The notes below the pieces were generated by a model. That model was not told where the DNA came from. It searched no databases and worked only from the letters and a program-made list of their open reading frames with translations. A stretch of DNA of 64,000 nucleotides from Anaerolinea sp. (GTDB lineage Bacteria; Chloroflexota; Anaerolineae; Anaerolineales; Anaerolineaceae): the NCBI GenBank assembly GCA_029975055.1, contig JARKPU010000058.1, positions 248,001 through 312,000 of the forward strand. Direction: 5' to 3'. The position numbers and the translations under genes are program-made. How positions within the stretch are numbered: position 1 is the first letter of the stretch; every line of letters starts with the position of its first letter. Of this stretch, positions 17,198 to 24,481 are shown in pieces.

Positions 17198-18235
17198 TCA
17201 ACTGACGACGACGAGAGTCCCGTAACCGCGCTGCTCCCACACGTCCGGCTCGGTCACCGGGGTGGTCCAGCGAAAAATCCATTTGGCAATGTCGGTGGGC
17301 ACGTTGACGCAGCCGCGGCTCATCGGCGTGCCGAAATTGCGGTGCCAGTAGGTGCCGTGAATGGCCACGCCGGTCTCGACGAAGAAGGACGTCCAGGGCA
17401 CGCCGACAAGCTCGTACGCTTCAATATCGGCGGTCACCTGCCCGTTCCCCATGTGCTTGGAAGCCATTTTCGAGAAGATGTGATACTCGCCGGTGGGTGT
17501 GTCGGTGGGGATTTGCCCGGGGATTTCGCGCCAGGCGGGCACACCGGTGGAGACGCGCGACCGCAGCACTTCATTGCCGTCTTCATAGGCCACCAGCTCC
17601 TGCCGCGCGATGGACACCTCGATGCGCTTTTTCCAGGGATCCAGGTCAGGCGAGATGGGGGCAAACTCCTCGGATTGGATGAGCCGCAGGTGAGCCGCCG
17701 GGACGTTGTAGGTGAACTCGAGCAGTTCATCGTGGATGCGGTACCACGGCTCGCCGTCGGGGCCTTCATCGATGGCCACCACCCACTGCGTGGATTCTTG
17801 ATAGAGGCGGTAGACCGGCTCCCAGCGCTTCTTGTAGGGCAGGTAGCGCATGGACTGGGTGAAAGGGACGGTCACCTCGGCGAGCTGTCCGCGGTCTGGA
17901 ATGCTTGCGGCGACCGGGTTCAACCGCACCGATACCTTTTGCACGCGCGCGCTGTGCATGTAACCACGCCAGACGCGGAACCAGACGGGGTTGTAGCCGG
18001 GGCCGTCTGGCGAGATGACTTCTTCATACACGTTGACCAGCTCATCTCTGCGGCGCTGGTAGAGGATGGTGCTTTTGTCGTTCGGCTCGGAATAGACGGA
18101 GGCCGAATGGGTGGCGACACGAATGACTTCGCCGCCCAGGTCGAGGGCGGAGCCGCCCCACGGGGCAGCCGCCAGGCCTGCCAGGCTGAGGGCTGAAAGC
18201 TTGAGAAATTCGCGCCGCGAAAGATTGCCCTGCAT
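17198..18235 (-). CDS. L,D-transpeptidase (YkuD domain) with Tat-like signal
   Basis: 345 aa. The N-terminus SRREFLKLSALSLAGLAAAP is a twin-arginine-type signal. The C-terminal YkuD domain holds HGTYWHRNFG and SRGCVNV, with the nucleophile Cys309. Such enzymes make 3-3 peptidoglycan crosslinks or attach proteins to the wall. The middle region (about 35-200) is SH3-like and may bind the wall. It fits with the LysM protein and the serine hydrolase as envelope genes. Convergent with hemW, stop to stop without a spacer. Confidence 0.88.
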   Translation of the reverse strand: MQGNLSRREFLKLSALSLAGLAAAPWGGSALDLGGEVIRVATHSASVYSEPNDKSTILYQRRRDELVNVYEEVISPDGPGYNPVWFRVWRGYMHSARVQKVSVRLNPVAASIPDRGQLAEVTVPFTQSMRYLPYKKRWEPVYRLYQESTQWVVAIDEGPDGEPWYRIHDELLEFTYNVPAAHLRLIQSEEFAPISPDLDPWKKRIEVSIARQELVAYEDGNEVLRSRVSTGVPAWREIPGQIPTDTPTGEYHIFSKMASKHMGNGQVTADIEAYELVGVPWTSFFVETGVAIHGTYWHRNFGTPMSRGCVNVPTDIAKWIFRWTTPVTEPDVWEQRGYGTLVVVS

Positions 18236-18241
18236 GCGGGC

Positions 18242-18250
18242 ATTATACCA
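18242..18250 (-). promoter_or_regulatory. Extended -10 of a probable leaderless promoter (L,D-transpeptidase)
   Basis: TGGTATAAT on the minus strand ends exactly six bases before the ATG at 18235. There is no room for a ribosome site, so the mRNA would start at the start codon. Confidence 0.65.
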
Positions 18251-18277
18251 GATGAAAAATGGGGAGATGCATAGACA

Positions 18278-18315
18278 AGGCGCAGGGGATGGTTCGCGAA
18301 CCGTCCCCTGCGCCT
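18278..18315. repeat. Long REP-like palindrome, possible terminator of the LiaF-like gene
   Basis: A 38-bp inverted repeat, AGGCGCAGGGGA...GGTTCGCGAACC...TCCCCTGCGCCT, nearly perfect with one mismatched pair. It lies 15 bases after the LiaF-like stop codon and 43 bases upstream of the transpeptidase start. It has no clean T run, so it may be a REP-type element that also blocks transcription. Confidence 0.6.
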
Positions 18316-18329
18316 GATATAAGAAGGGT

Positions 18330-19067
18330 TTACCGCCGGAAGACGCCTACCAGGAGGACCAACCCGGCGGCGATGATCAACACCGGGACGAGGATGTTCC
18401 AGTTGATGCCGTAGAAGGCCACCAGCCCCACGGCGGCAAAGATCACCGTGTTGAACAGGTTCGACATCGCCGCCCAGCCGAAGCCCGCGCCCGAGAAGAG
18501 CAGGCGCAAAGCCGTCAACACACCGCCGGCAGCCGGAATGAGGATGGGAACGGCCCACCAGTTGAGTGAAACCAGCGCCGGATTATAGATTCCGAGACGG
18601 TCGGCCAGGAAACCCGCGCCGAGCGCCATGACGCCCAGGCCCGTCCAGCCCATCCAGGGGCGGTACAATCGCTGCGCCAGGGGGCGTTCCAGCTCTTTCG
18701 ACCCAGGCAGCGGGAAGCCGTTGGCGAAGACCACAAACCCCGGCACAAGCACCATCAAAGGCCACCAGGCGGACCAGTTCAAGTTGAGCAGGAATATGAC
18801 GGCGACGGTGAGGATGATCAGCCCTCCGCCGATGCTGCTGCGCACGCCCTCGCTGAAGCGCCCATTGCGCTGGAAGATGAACCAGGCGGATGAGAAAGAC
18901 CCAAAGACCGGGATGAGGATGAAGAGAGCCCACCAGTTATAGAACTCGAACGAGGTGAACTGGCTGAGAAGAAAGAGCGCTCCAATGAGAATGAGCAAAA
19001 TTCCAAAGAAAACGCGGTTCCGCAGGCGCCGGTTTTCGCGGGGAATATACGTGGATTCGTCGCTCAT
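18330..19067 (-). CDS. LiaI/LiaF-like multi-pass membrane protein
   Basis: 245 aa with at least six hydrophobic helices. The start NRRLRNRVFFGILLILIGAL and the repeats of the type ALFILIPVFGSF and WWPLMVLVPGFVVF and WWAVPILIPAAGG are those of the LiaI-LiaF-like transmembrane region (DUF5668). In Firmicutes LiaF restrains an envelope-stress kinase, but no liaRS pair is next to this gene. An AGGAGG ribosome site precedes the ATG. Confidence 0.75.
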   Translation of the reverse strand: MSDESTYIPRENRRLRNRVFFGILLILIGALFLLSQFTSFEFYNWWALFILIPVFGSFSSAWFIFQRNGRFSEGVRSSIGGGLIILTVAVIFLLNLNWSAWWPLMVLVPGFVVFANGFPLPGSKELERPLAQRLYRPWMGWTGLGVMALGAGFLADRLGIYNPALVSLNWWAVPILIPAAGGVLTALRLLFSGAGFGWAAMSNLFNTVIFAAVGLVAFYGINWNILVPVLIIAAGLVLLVGVFRR

Positions 19068-19162
19068 GCAACCCTCCTGATCGTGTATGCATTGCGCTCG
19101 AACCTGTAAGGCTCAAGCGGCTATATTAAATACGCACAAACGGCGGGAAGGTTGCGGAATGA

Positions 19163-20632
19163 TCAGGAACGAGTCATTGCCTGAGCGGCGCGCCTTCGAA
19201 CCGGCCCGGCCTGGAGAAAACCCAGGCAGGCGGTTAGTCCGAAACCGAGGGCATAGAGGAAGATGAAGGGCGCCAGGAAGCGGGCGCGTTCGACGGCGAA
19301 GAGGCCGGTGAACAGTCCGTACATGCTCAAGGCCAGCTCGATCCAGGCTGCACCGTCCACCGGCAGGGCATAGTGACTGTTCTTCTGGTCGGAGCCGGAG
19401 AACTTGGGCGTGCGCACGAAGGGACTTTTGACGCCGATGAGAGCCTCCCAGATGGCGCGCGTGATGGTGACCGACAGGCCGATGCTGACCAGGAACAGCA
19501 TCGGGTAGTAGATCCAATATCGCAGCCATTGCCCGCGCAGGCGCGCTTGAGCGTAAAGGATCGCCAATGGAGGGATCAGCGCCGCGACGCCGAGGGCGGC
19601 GATGTTGAAAGGCTGGTGCCCGTAGATGAACACGACGGGGAAACTGAGCAGGAACGAGAGCAGCATCAACGGGCTGCCAATGTACATTCCCAGGTGCAGG
19701 AAGCCTTCGACCTTCTTGAACAGCGGCTCTTTTGAGGCGGCGATGCGGCCGGCAAGCTTCAGGAATGCCTGAATGATGCCCTTTGCCCAGCGGAACTGCT
19801 GCTGCTTGAAGGCCAGGATGGTGGCGGGCAGTTCGCCCGGAACGAGGACATCGGGGCGGTAATCGATGCGCCAGCCTGCCAGCTGAGCGCGGTAAGAGAG
19901 ATCGGTGTCTTCGACGAGTGTGTCATCCTGCCAGCCGCCGGCTTCTTCGATGCACTGGCGGCGCAGCATGCAGCCCGAACCGTTGCAGTTCATCAGCAGG
20001 CCGCTGCGGCTGCGGGCGATCTGGTCCACGGCAAAGTGAAGGTCGAGCCCCAGCGCAATGACGCGGGTGATGGCGTTCTGCTCGAGGTTGAGGTGCTCCC
20101 AGCGGGCCTGGAGGATGCCCAGACGGGGGTCGCGCAGAAAGCTGGGAACCATGCGGAGGAGGAAATCGCGCGGGGGGATAAAATCGGCGTCGAAAATGGT
20201 GATGATCTCGCCGGGGGCAGCGGCCATGCCGGCAGTCAGGGCTCCGGCCTTATAGCCCGAACGGTCGGCGCGCCGCAAGTAGCGAATATCCACGCCGCGC
20301 TCGCGGTGGTGCGCCACGCGCGCCTGGGCCAGGAGGGTGGTCTCATCGGTGGAGTCGTCGATGACCTGGATGACCAGCTTATCGGCGGGGTATTGCAGGG
20401 CGGCGGCTGAGTCGATCAGCCGCTCGATGACATAGCGCTCGTTATACACCGGCAATTGCACGAGCACCGAGGGCAGCCCGGCGGAAGATTCGAGGACGGG
20501 CGGGGTCTTCGGCTTGCGGTGACGAATGGCGAGGATCAGCAAGAACAGAATATTCAGGCTGAAGAGCGCCAGGATGATGTTAAGGATGGAATAGATCCAG
20601 CTTAGCCGGTAAAAGAATATGTACCAATGCAT
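19163..20632 (-). CDS. Processive GT2 glycosyltransferase (cellulose synthase/CslA-like)
   Basis: 489 aa. One or two N-terminal helices precede a GT2 domain with PVYNERYVIERLI, IDDSTDETT, the metal-binding FDADF, VEDTDLSYR and the QQQFRW motif (the Q-x-x-R-W of processive synthases). Several C-terminal helices follow. The layout matches beta-mannan/glucomannan synthase-like proteins that polymerise and export a beta-glycan from a nucleotide-sugar donor. No BcsB/D/Z-type partner is nearby. No ribosome site is seen; a -10 box lies six bases from the ATG. Confidence 0.85.
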   Translation of the reverse strand: MHWYIFFYRLSWIYSILNIILALFSLNILFLLILAIRHRKPKTPPVLESSAGLPSVLVQLPVYNERYVIERLIDSAAALQYPADKLVIQVIDDSTDETTLLAQARVAHHRERGVDIRYLRRADRSGYKAGALTAGMAAAPGEIITIFDADFIPPRDFLLRMVPSFLRDPRLGILQARWEHLNLEQNAITRVIALGLDLHFAVDQIARSRSGLLMNCNGSGCMLRRQCIEEAGGWQDDTLVEDTDLSYRAQLAGWRIDYRPDVLVPGELPATILAFKQQQFRWAKGIIQAFLKLAGRIAASKEPLFKKVEGFLHLGMYIGSPLMLLSFLLSFPVVFIYGHQPFNIAALGVAALIPPLAILYAQARLRGQWLRYWIYYPMLFLVSIGLSVTITRAIWEALIGVKSPFVRTPKFSGSDQKNSHYALPVDGAAWIELALSMYGLFTGLFAVERARFLAPFIFLYALGFGLTACLGFLQAGPVRRRAAQAMTRS

Positions 20633-20638
20633 ACGGCC

Positions 20639-20644
20639 AATATA
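20639..20644 (-). promoter_or_regulatory. -10 box of a probable leaderless promoter (GT2 gene)
   Basis: TATATT on the minus strand ends six bases before the ATG at 20632 (GGTATATT then GGCCGT then ATG), the same spacing as for the L,D-transpeptidase. Confidence 0.5.
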
Positions 20645-20788
20645 CCCTTCGCATTGATGATTATACTTCCATGGTTTGCGGTAAAAATTAAGGCAAGTTA
20701 AAATTTTTTGAGAGCTCTACATCGATTGCCCCTCTCGAAGACATGAATCCAGCAAGTGATGGCAAGTGAGGCCGGGCGTGCGCTGAGG

Positions 20789-21919
20789 TCAGGGCTCATC
20801 CACGGCAGCGGTGACCAGATCCATGAACACGGGGTAATCGCGGTTGTAGATGAAGCCGGGTGGGTCGCCGGCGCGGTTGCGGATCATCACGGCGACGATA
20901 TCGAGGGCCGGCATGATCACCAGCACGCTGTGGCCCGCACCGCCGTGGCAGTACGTGCCCAGGGGGACGATGCTGCCGAGTTCGGGGGTATCCGGCGCGG
21001 CTTTGATCCACCAGAGCAGGCCGCGGTGCGGGTAATTCGGGCGGCCAGGCAGCGGGTACTGGCAGGATGTCATCATGCGCACGGTGAGCGGGGCGATCAG
21101 GCGCTTCCCGTCCAGTTCGCCTTCCTGCAGGAGGAGCTGGCCGAAGGCGGCCAGGTCGCGCGCGTTGGAGATCAACCCGCCGGCCACCGAACCGGCCTGG
21201 CGATTGGCCTTGCCGTGCCTTCCACCGAGCCAGTCTGAGTTAATCACCGTCGCCAGGTCTGCCTCGAGCGACTCGTCGAAATCCCAGCCGATGCGTGTCA
21301 ATTGTAGGGGGCCAAAAATACGCTCTTGCATAATCTGCGGGACGCGCCGGCCGGATGCGCGGAAGATGACCTCTCCGAGGATGGTGACGGCGATGTCGGA
21401 GTAGACATGCCAGGTGCCCGGCTCGAAAGCCACCCCGCGGATGGTGCGGCCCATCGCATGGCGGAAGTACGTTTCGACCAGCGGTTCACCGGGCAGCTGA
21501 TCGCGCCAGCAGCCGTAAAAATCCAGGTCGCCCCCGGGCAGGCCGCTGGAATGCGTGGCAAGGTGCCGGATGGTCACGCGGGCCAGGTCGCCCTCGCGGA
21601 ATTCGGGGATGTACGAAGAAACCGGCTCATCCAGCCACAGGATGCCGTCCTGGATGAGCAGCGCCAGGGCAGTGGCCGTGGCGCCTTTGGTAACGGAAAA
21701 GAGCGGGGTGAGAGTGTTTTCATCGTACGGCGGGTCTTGCGGCAGGGGGCCGCGCCTGCCCCAATACCATTCGCCTGCGATCAGGCCGTTGCGCAAAACG
21801 AGCACCGCGCCGCCGGAGCTTTCGAGCTGGTCGCCCACCCGCTGCGCGTAATCTCTGGCTTTGAGCAGCCGCGAAGCCGACATGCCGAGTTCCTCAGGCT
21901 GAGCCGATTTCAGTTGCAT
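20789..21919 (-). CDS. Class C beta-lactamase-like serine hydrolase
   Basis: 376 aa from the ATG at 21919, preceded by GGGAGGTACC. The S-x-x-K motif is FSVTKGATA (Ser75, Lys78), the second motif is HVYSDIAV (Tyr-Ser-Asp in place of Tyr-x-Asn), and the third is CHGGAGHS (HGG in place of KTG). No signal peptide is visible at this start, so it is likely an intracellular or non-classically placed esterase/peptidase of the family; true beta-lactamase activity is not implied. Confidence 0.82.
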   Translation of the reverse strand: MQLKSAQPEELGMSASRLLKARDYAQRVGDQLESSGGAVLVLRNGLIAGEWYWGRRGPLPQDPPYDENTLTPLFSVTKGATATALALLIQDGILWLDEPVSSYIPEFREGDLARVTIRHLATHSSGLPGGDLDFYGCWRDQLPGEPLVETYFRHAMGRTIRGVAFEPGTWHVYSDIAVTILGEVIFRASGRRVPQIMQERIFGPLQLTRIGWDFDESLEADLATVINSDWLGGRHGKANRQAGSVAGGLISNARDLAAFGQLLLQEGELDGKRLIAPLTVRMMTSCQYPLPGRPNYPHRGLLWWIKAAPDTPELGSIVPLGTYCHGGAGHSVLVIMPALDIVAVMIRNRAGDPPGFIYNRDYPVFMDLVTAAVDEP

Positions 21920-22050
21920 AGGTACCTCCCAGGATGATTGTACATGATTCGATGGACGAGGGCGCCCGTCACTTTGGCAGCTGAGATGAAGCGCTTTCTT
22001 TTGGCCAGACAGCGCGGCAGGCCTGCCGCTTCCCACGCAAACGCCAACCC

Positions 22051-22059
22051 TGGTAGAAT
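22051..22059 (+). promoter_or_regulatory. Extended -10 box before the VanZ gene
   Basis: TGGTAGAAT, an extended -10 (TG-n-TAGAAT), 33 bases before the GTG start at 22093. No -35 is seen. Confidence 0.45.
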
Positions 22060-22092
22060 GGTGAGCATGTTCATTCCCTGCAGGCAGACCCG

Positions 22093-22716
22093 GTGAGGAT
22101 CGAATTCCTGCCCTATCCATTCTTGATCGGGGCGGCGCTGATCGGTGTGGTGCTGCTGGGGTGCGCGCTGTTCAAAATGCGCAAGGCGCGCCTGTTCTTC
22201 CTGGGGGTGTTTCTGCTCTATCTGTTGCTGCTCGCGGGGGTGACGCTCTTCCCCATGCCCATTCCCCTGGACATGGGCGGGGCGGTTCCACGCCGGCCGG
22301 TGGATGAAATCTTCGAGCGGGTGAACCTGCTGCCCTTCAAGAACCTGTGGCTGTTTGGCGTTCAGCCCTCTTCTTTCACATTCGAACAGGTGGGGAACAT
22401 CTTGCTGACGGTCCCCTTCGGGCTGGGGGCGCCGTTCGTCACGCATATCCGCGCGCGGAGCATGCTCTGGATGGCCCCGGCATTGGGCCTGGCGATCGAA
22501 CTCTCGCAGCTGGCGGCCTCGCTGGTGGTGGGTTTTGGCTACCGCGGGGTGGATATCACCGATGTGCTCCTCAACGCCGTGGGGGCGCTGGTTGGATACA
22601 CGGCTTTTCACCTCTTCGGCTGGCTGTTCAGGCTCATCCTCCGGCTGCTGCGCATCCGCCCGCGCGGGTTGGCCGAATATGTGGATAGGATGGTCCGCCA
22701 GGAGGAGGGCGGTTAA
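22093..22716 (+). CDS. VanZ-family membrane protein
   Basis: 207 aa. The first two helices are followed by VNLLPFKNLW, then FGLGAPF, LALGLAIELSQL-type text (LGLAIELSQLAA), FGYRGVDITDVLLNAVGALVGY, which is the VanZ signature. The family confers low teicoplanin resistance in enterococci but is widespread with unknown function. Start codon GTG, ribosome site weak. The upstream 27 bases hold a nine-codon ATG-started frame ending in a TGA that overlaps the GTG, which may couple translation. Confidence 0.85.
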   Translation: MRIEFLPYPFLIGAALIGVVLLGCALFKMRKARLFFLGVFLLYLLLLAGVTLFPMPIPLDMGGAVPRRPVDEIFERVNLLPFKNLWLFGVQPSSFTFEQVGNILLTVPFGLGAPFVTHIRARSMLWMAPALGLAIELSQLAASLVVGFGYRGVDITDVLLNAVGALVGYTAFHLFGWLFRLILRLLRIRPRGLAEYVDRMVRQEEGG

Positions 22717-22756
22717 CGGCCCATCGCATGTTTCCATCCGGCCGCCTGCCGCCCTA

Positions 22757-22785
22757 TTGACACGAGAGGGTTTCCAACGCAGAAT
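22757..22785 (+). promoter_or_regulatory. Promoter of the NBR1-Ig lipoprotein gene
   Basis: TTGACA at 22757-22762 and CAGAAT at 22780-22785, spacing 17 bp. The transcript would carry a leader of about 55 bases with an AGGAAG ribosome site. Confidence 0.6.
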
Positions 22786-22846
22786 AAGGATGACTTGCTT
22801 TCTACCTTTCATGCGCTCGAACTGGCACCCACAAAGGAAGAACGAT

Positions 22847-23497
22847 ATGAAACACTCACGAGGAAATCTACTTTTGGTTGGGGTGTTGGTGAACCTGCTG
22901 ATGATCACCGCCTGCAGCCCCGCTGCCGCGACCACCGCTCCCACCTTTGATGCGAATCCCGTCCGCACGGAGGCGGCCGCCACGGTGCTGGCTCAGGTGA
23001 CCCGCGACCTCGCCTTGACGCCGTCTATCACCCCGCTGCCCAGCGCCACAGAGACGCAGCAGCCTTCGTCCACGCCGGAGCAGACGGTTAGCCCATCGCC
23101 GGCCGCCGAAGGAACCCAGGCAGAAACCGCCGATAAGGCTCAGTGGGTGTCGCAATCGGTTGCGGACGGCACAATCTTCGGCCCCGGCCAGGCGTTCACC
23201 ATGACCTGGCGCCTGAAGAACACGGGCACCTCCACCTGGACGACCGGCTACCTGCTGCGCTTTTACAGCGGCGATGCCTTTGGCGCGCCGAAGGAGGTTT
23301 TCCTCGACCGGGATGTGCCGCCCGGTGATGAAGTGGAGATCAACCTGCAGATGAAAGCCCCGGCCAAACCCGGGGTGTACCGCAGCGACTGGGTGATGTC
23401 GAACACGGACCGGGCCAACTTCAAGGAGCCGGTGTTTCTGAAGATCGTCGTGGCGGTGACGGCCACGCCCAACCCGTCTGCGACCCCCACACCGTAA
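22847..23497 (+). CDS. Lipoprotein with NBR1-type Ig-like domain
   Basis: 216 aa from the ATG at 22847 (AGGAAG site upstream). The signal peptide ends in a lipobox (MITAC). A Ser/Thr/Pro-rich linker (about 45-100) leads to a single Ig-like domain with MTWRLKNTGTSTWTTGYLLRF, VPPGDEVEINLQMKAP and PGVYRSDWVMSN, typical of the 'next to BRCA1' central-domain fold found in many Chloroflexota surface proteins. It probably sits on the outer face of the membrane and binds a partner or a glycan; the ligand is unknown. Confidence 0.8.
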   Translation: MKHSRGNLLLVGVLVNLLMITACSPAAATTAPTFDANPVRTEAAATVLAQVTRDLALTPSITPLPSATETQQPSSTPEQTVSPSPAAEGTQAETADKAQWVSQSVADGTIFGPGQAFTMTWRLKNTGTSTWTTGYLLRFYSGDAFGAPKEVFLDRDVPPGDEVEINLQMKAPAKPGVYRSDWVMSNTDRANFKEPVFLKIVVAVTATPNPSATPTP

Positions 23498-23529
23498 GAG
23501 CGAAATCCATCAGCGGGCAGGGTTTCTGC

Positions 23530-23544
23530 CGGGGCGAAAGGATT
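23530..23544. repeat. Duplicate of the tRNA-Pro 3' end (15 bp)
   Basis: CGGGGCGAAAGGATT is identical to 23617-23631, which encodes the acceptor 3' strand and part of the T arm of the neighbouring tRNA-Pro. A further T-arm-like piece, CTTCGACCT, recurs at 23569-23577. Between them is a CCCCC-TTCT-GGGGG hairpin. It is in the same orientation as the tRNA and on its 3' side, which is where an integration scar would be. Confidence 0.6.
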
Positions 23545-23612
23545 GGATATCACCCCCTTCTGGGGGAGCTTCGACCTTAAAAGGAAAGAACCGCTGTTCG
23601 CGATTCTTTACC

Positions 23613-23690
23613 TGGTCGGGGCGAAAGGATTTGAACCTTCGACCTCTTGCACCCCATGCAAGCGCGCTAGCCGGACTGCGCCACGCCCCG
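23613..23690 (-). tRNA. tRNA-Pro (anticodon GGG)
   Basis: 78 bases including an encoded CCA. The acceptor stem is CGGGGCG/CGCCCCG, the D arm has GGCGCAGTCCGGCTAGCGC, the anticodon stem is CTTGC/GCAAG around the loop ATGGGGT (anticodon GGG), and the T loop is GTTCAAATC. It reads proline codon CCC and, by wobble, CCU. A good promoter lies upstream. Confidence 0.95.
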
Positions 23691-23700
23691 AACGATCGTT

Positions 23701-23729
23701 ATTATAGCCGCGTCTGCAGAAATTGTAAA
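23701..23729 (-). promoter_or_regulatory. Promoter of tRNA-Pro
   Basis: On the minus strand TTTACA (23729-23724) and TATAAT (23706-23701) with 17-bp spacing; the -10 ends ten bases before the mature tRNA 5' end. Confidence 0.75.
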
Positions 23730-23734
23730 GAACT

Positions 23735-24481
23735 TCATCCAACCTGCCCGATGGCATAAAACGTCGGCACAAAGAGGATGCGTTCGCCTTTGCGGCGCGC
23801 GGCTTCGTCCATGCTGCGCAGTTCGGCCAATTCGCCTGCCTGCGCGGCGCCTACCAGGTCGGCCTGGAGCATCTGCCACTCCTGCTCGAAGCCCTGGAGC
23901 GAACCGGCGGCGCGGAACTGCCCGCCCAACAGGCCGGCTTCCACCTTCTTCAACCCGGCAGCGAGGAAGAGATGCGCCAGCTTGCGGCCCATTTCGGGGT
24001 CGGCGCCCTGCTCGCGCAGCGACTCGCGCTGGAGCGCGCCCAACCTTGCCAGCGCGGCGGGGTAATCGATCCGCCCGCCGTAATCCGGCTCGGCCAGGGC
24101 CAGCACCCAGCCGCCGGGGCGCGTCACCCGGCGCATCTCGGCCAGGGCCAGGCCGGGCGCGGCGACCCATAGCAAGAACATGTGCGCAAGGGTCGCATCA
24201 AAGGCGCCATCTGCGCAGGGGATGTGCAGCGCATCGGCGCGGAGGCAGCATGTGCCGCCCTCGTTCGCGATGGATAGGTAACCGGGGTCCAGGTCGAGCC
24301 CAAAGACCTGGACAGAACAGAATTGCGCCAGGTGAGAGCTGACGGCCCCCGTGCCGCAGCCAACCTCGAGCGCGCGCTGCCCGGGGCCGAGGCCGATTTG
24401 CCGGTAGAGGTGCTCGCGCAGTGCGCGGGTCCAGCCGGCCTGCTGGCGGTAACGCGCGTCCCACTCGCGGTCAGAGAGCAT
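23735..24481 (-). CDS. Class I SAM-dependent methyltransferase (last gene of the Cys-tail cassette)
   Basis: 248 aa. It has the SAM-binding motif I, ALEVGCGTGAVSSHLAQ, the acidic FGLDLDPGYL, and FDATLAHMFLLWV, typical of Methyltransf_11. Its ATG overlaps the stop codon of the preceding cysteine-less radical SAM-like gene by one base (TGATG), so the two are translationally coupled. The substrate is unknown; small-molecule or peptide methylation within the cassette is possible. No predicted membrane segment. Confidence 0.85.
   Translation of the reverse strand: MLSDREWDARYRQQAGWTRALREHLYRQIGLGPGQRALEVGCGTGAVSSHLAQFCSVQVFGLDLDPGYLSIANEGGTCCLRADALHIPCADGAFDATLAHMFLLWVAAPGLALAEMRRVTRPGGWVLALAEPDYGGRIDYPAALARLGALQRESLREQGADPEMGRKLAHLFLAAGLKKVEAGLLGGQFRAAGSLQGFEQEWQMLQADLVGAAQAGELAELRSMDEAARRKGERILFVPTFYAIGQVG

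Noticed and set aside
21910..22983. A 357-codon minus-strand frame across the VanZ and lipoprotein genes
   Set aside because: It crosses two genes with good family matches and an intergenic promoter.
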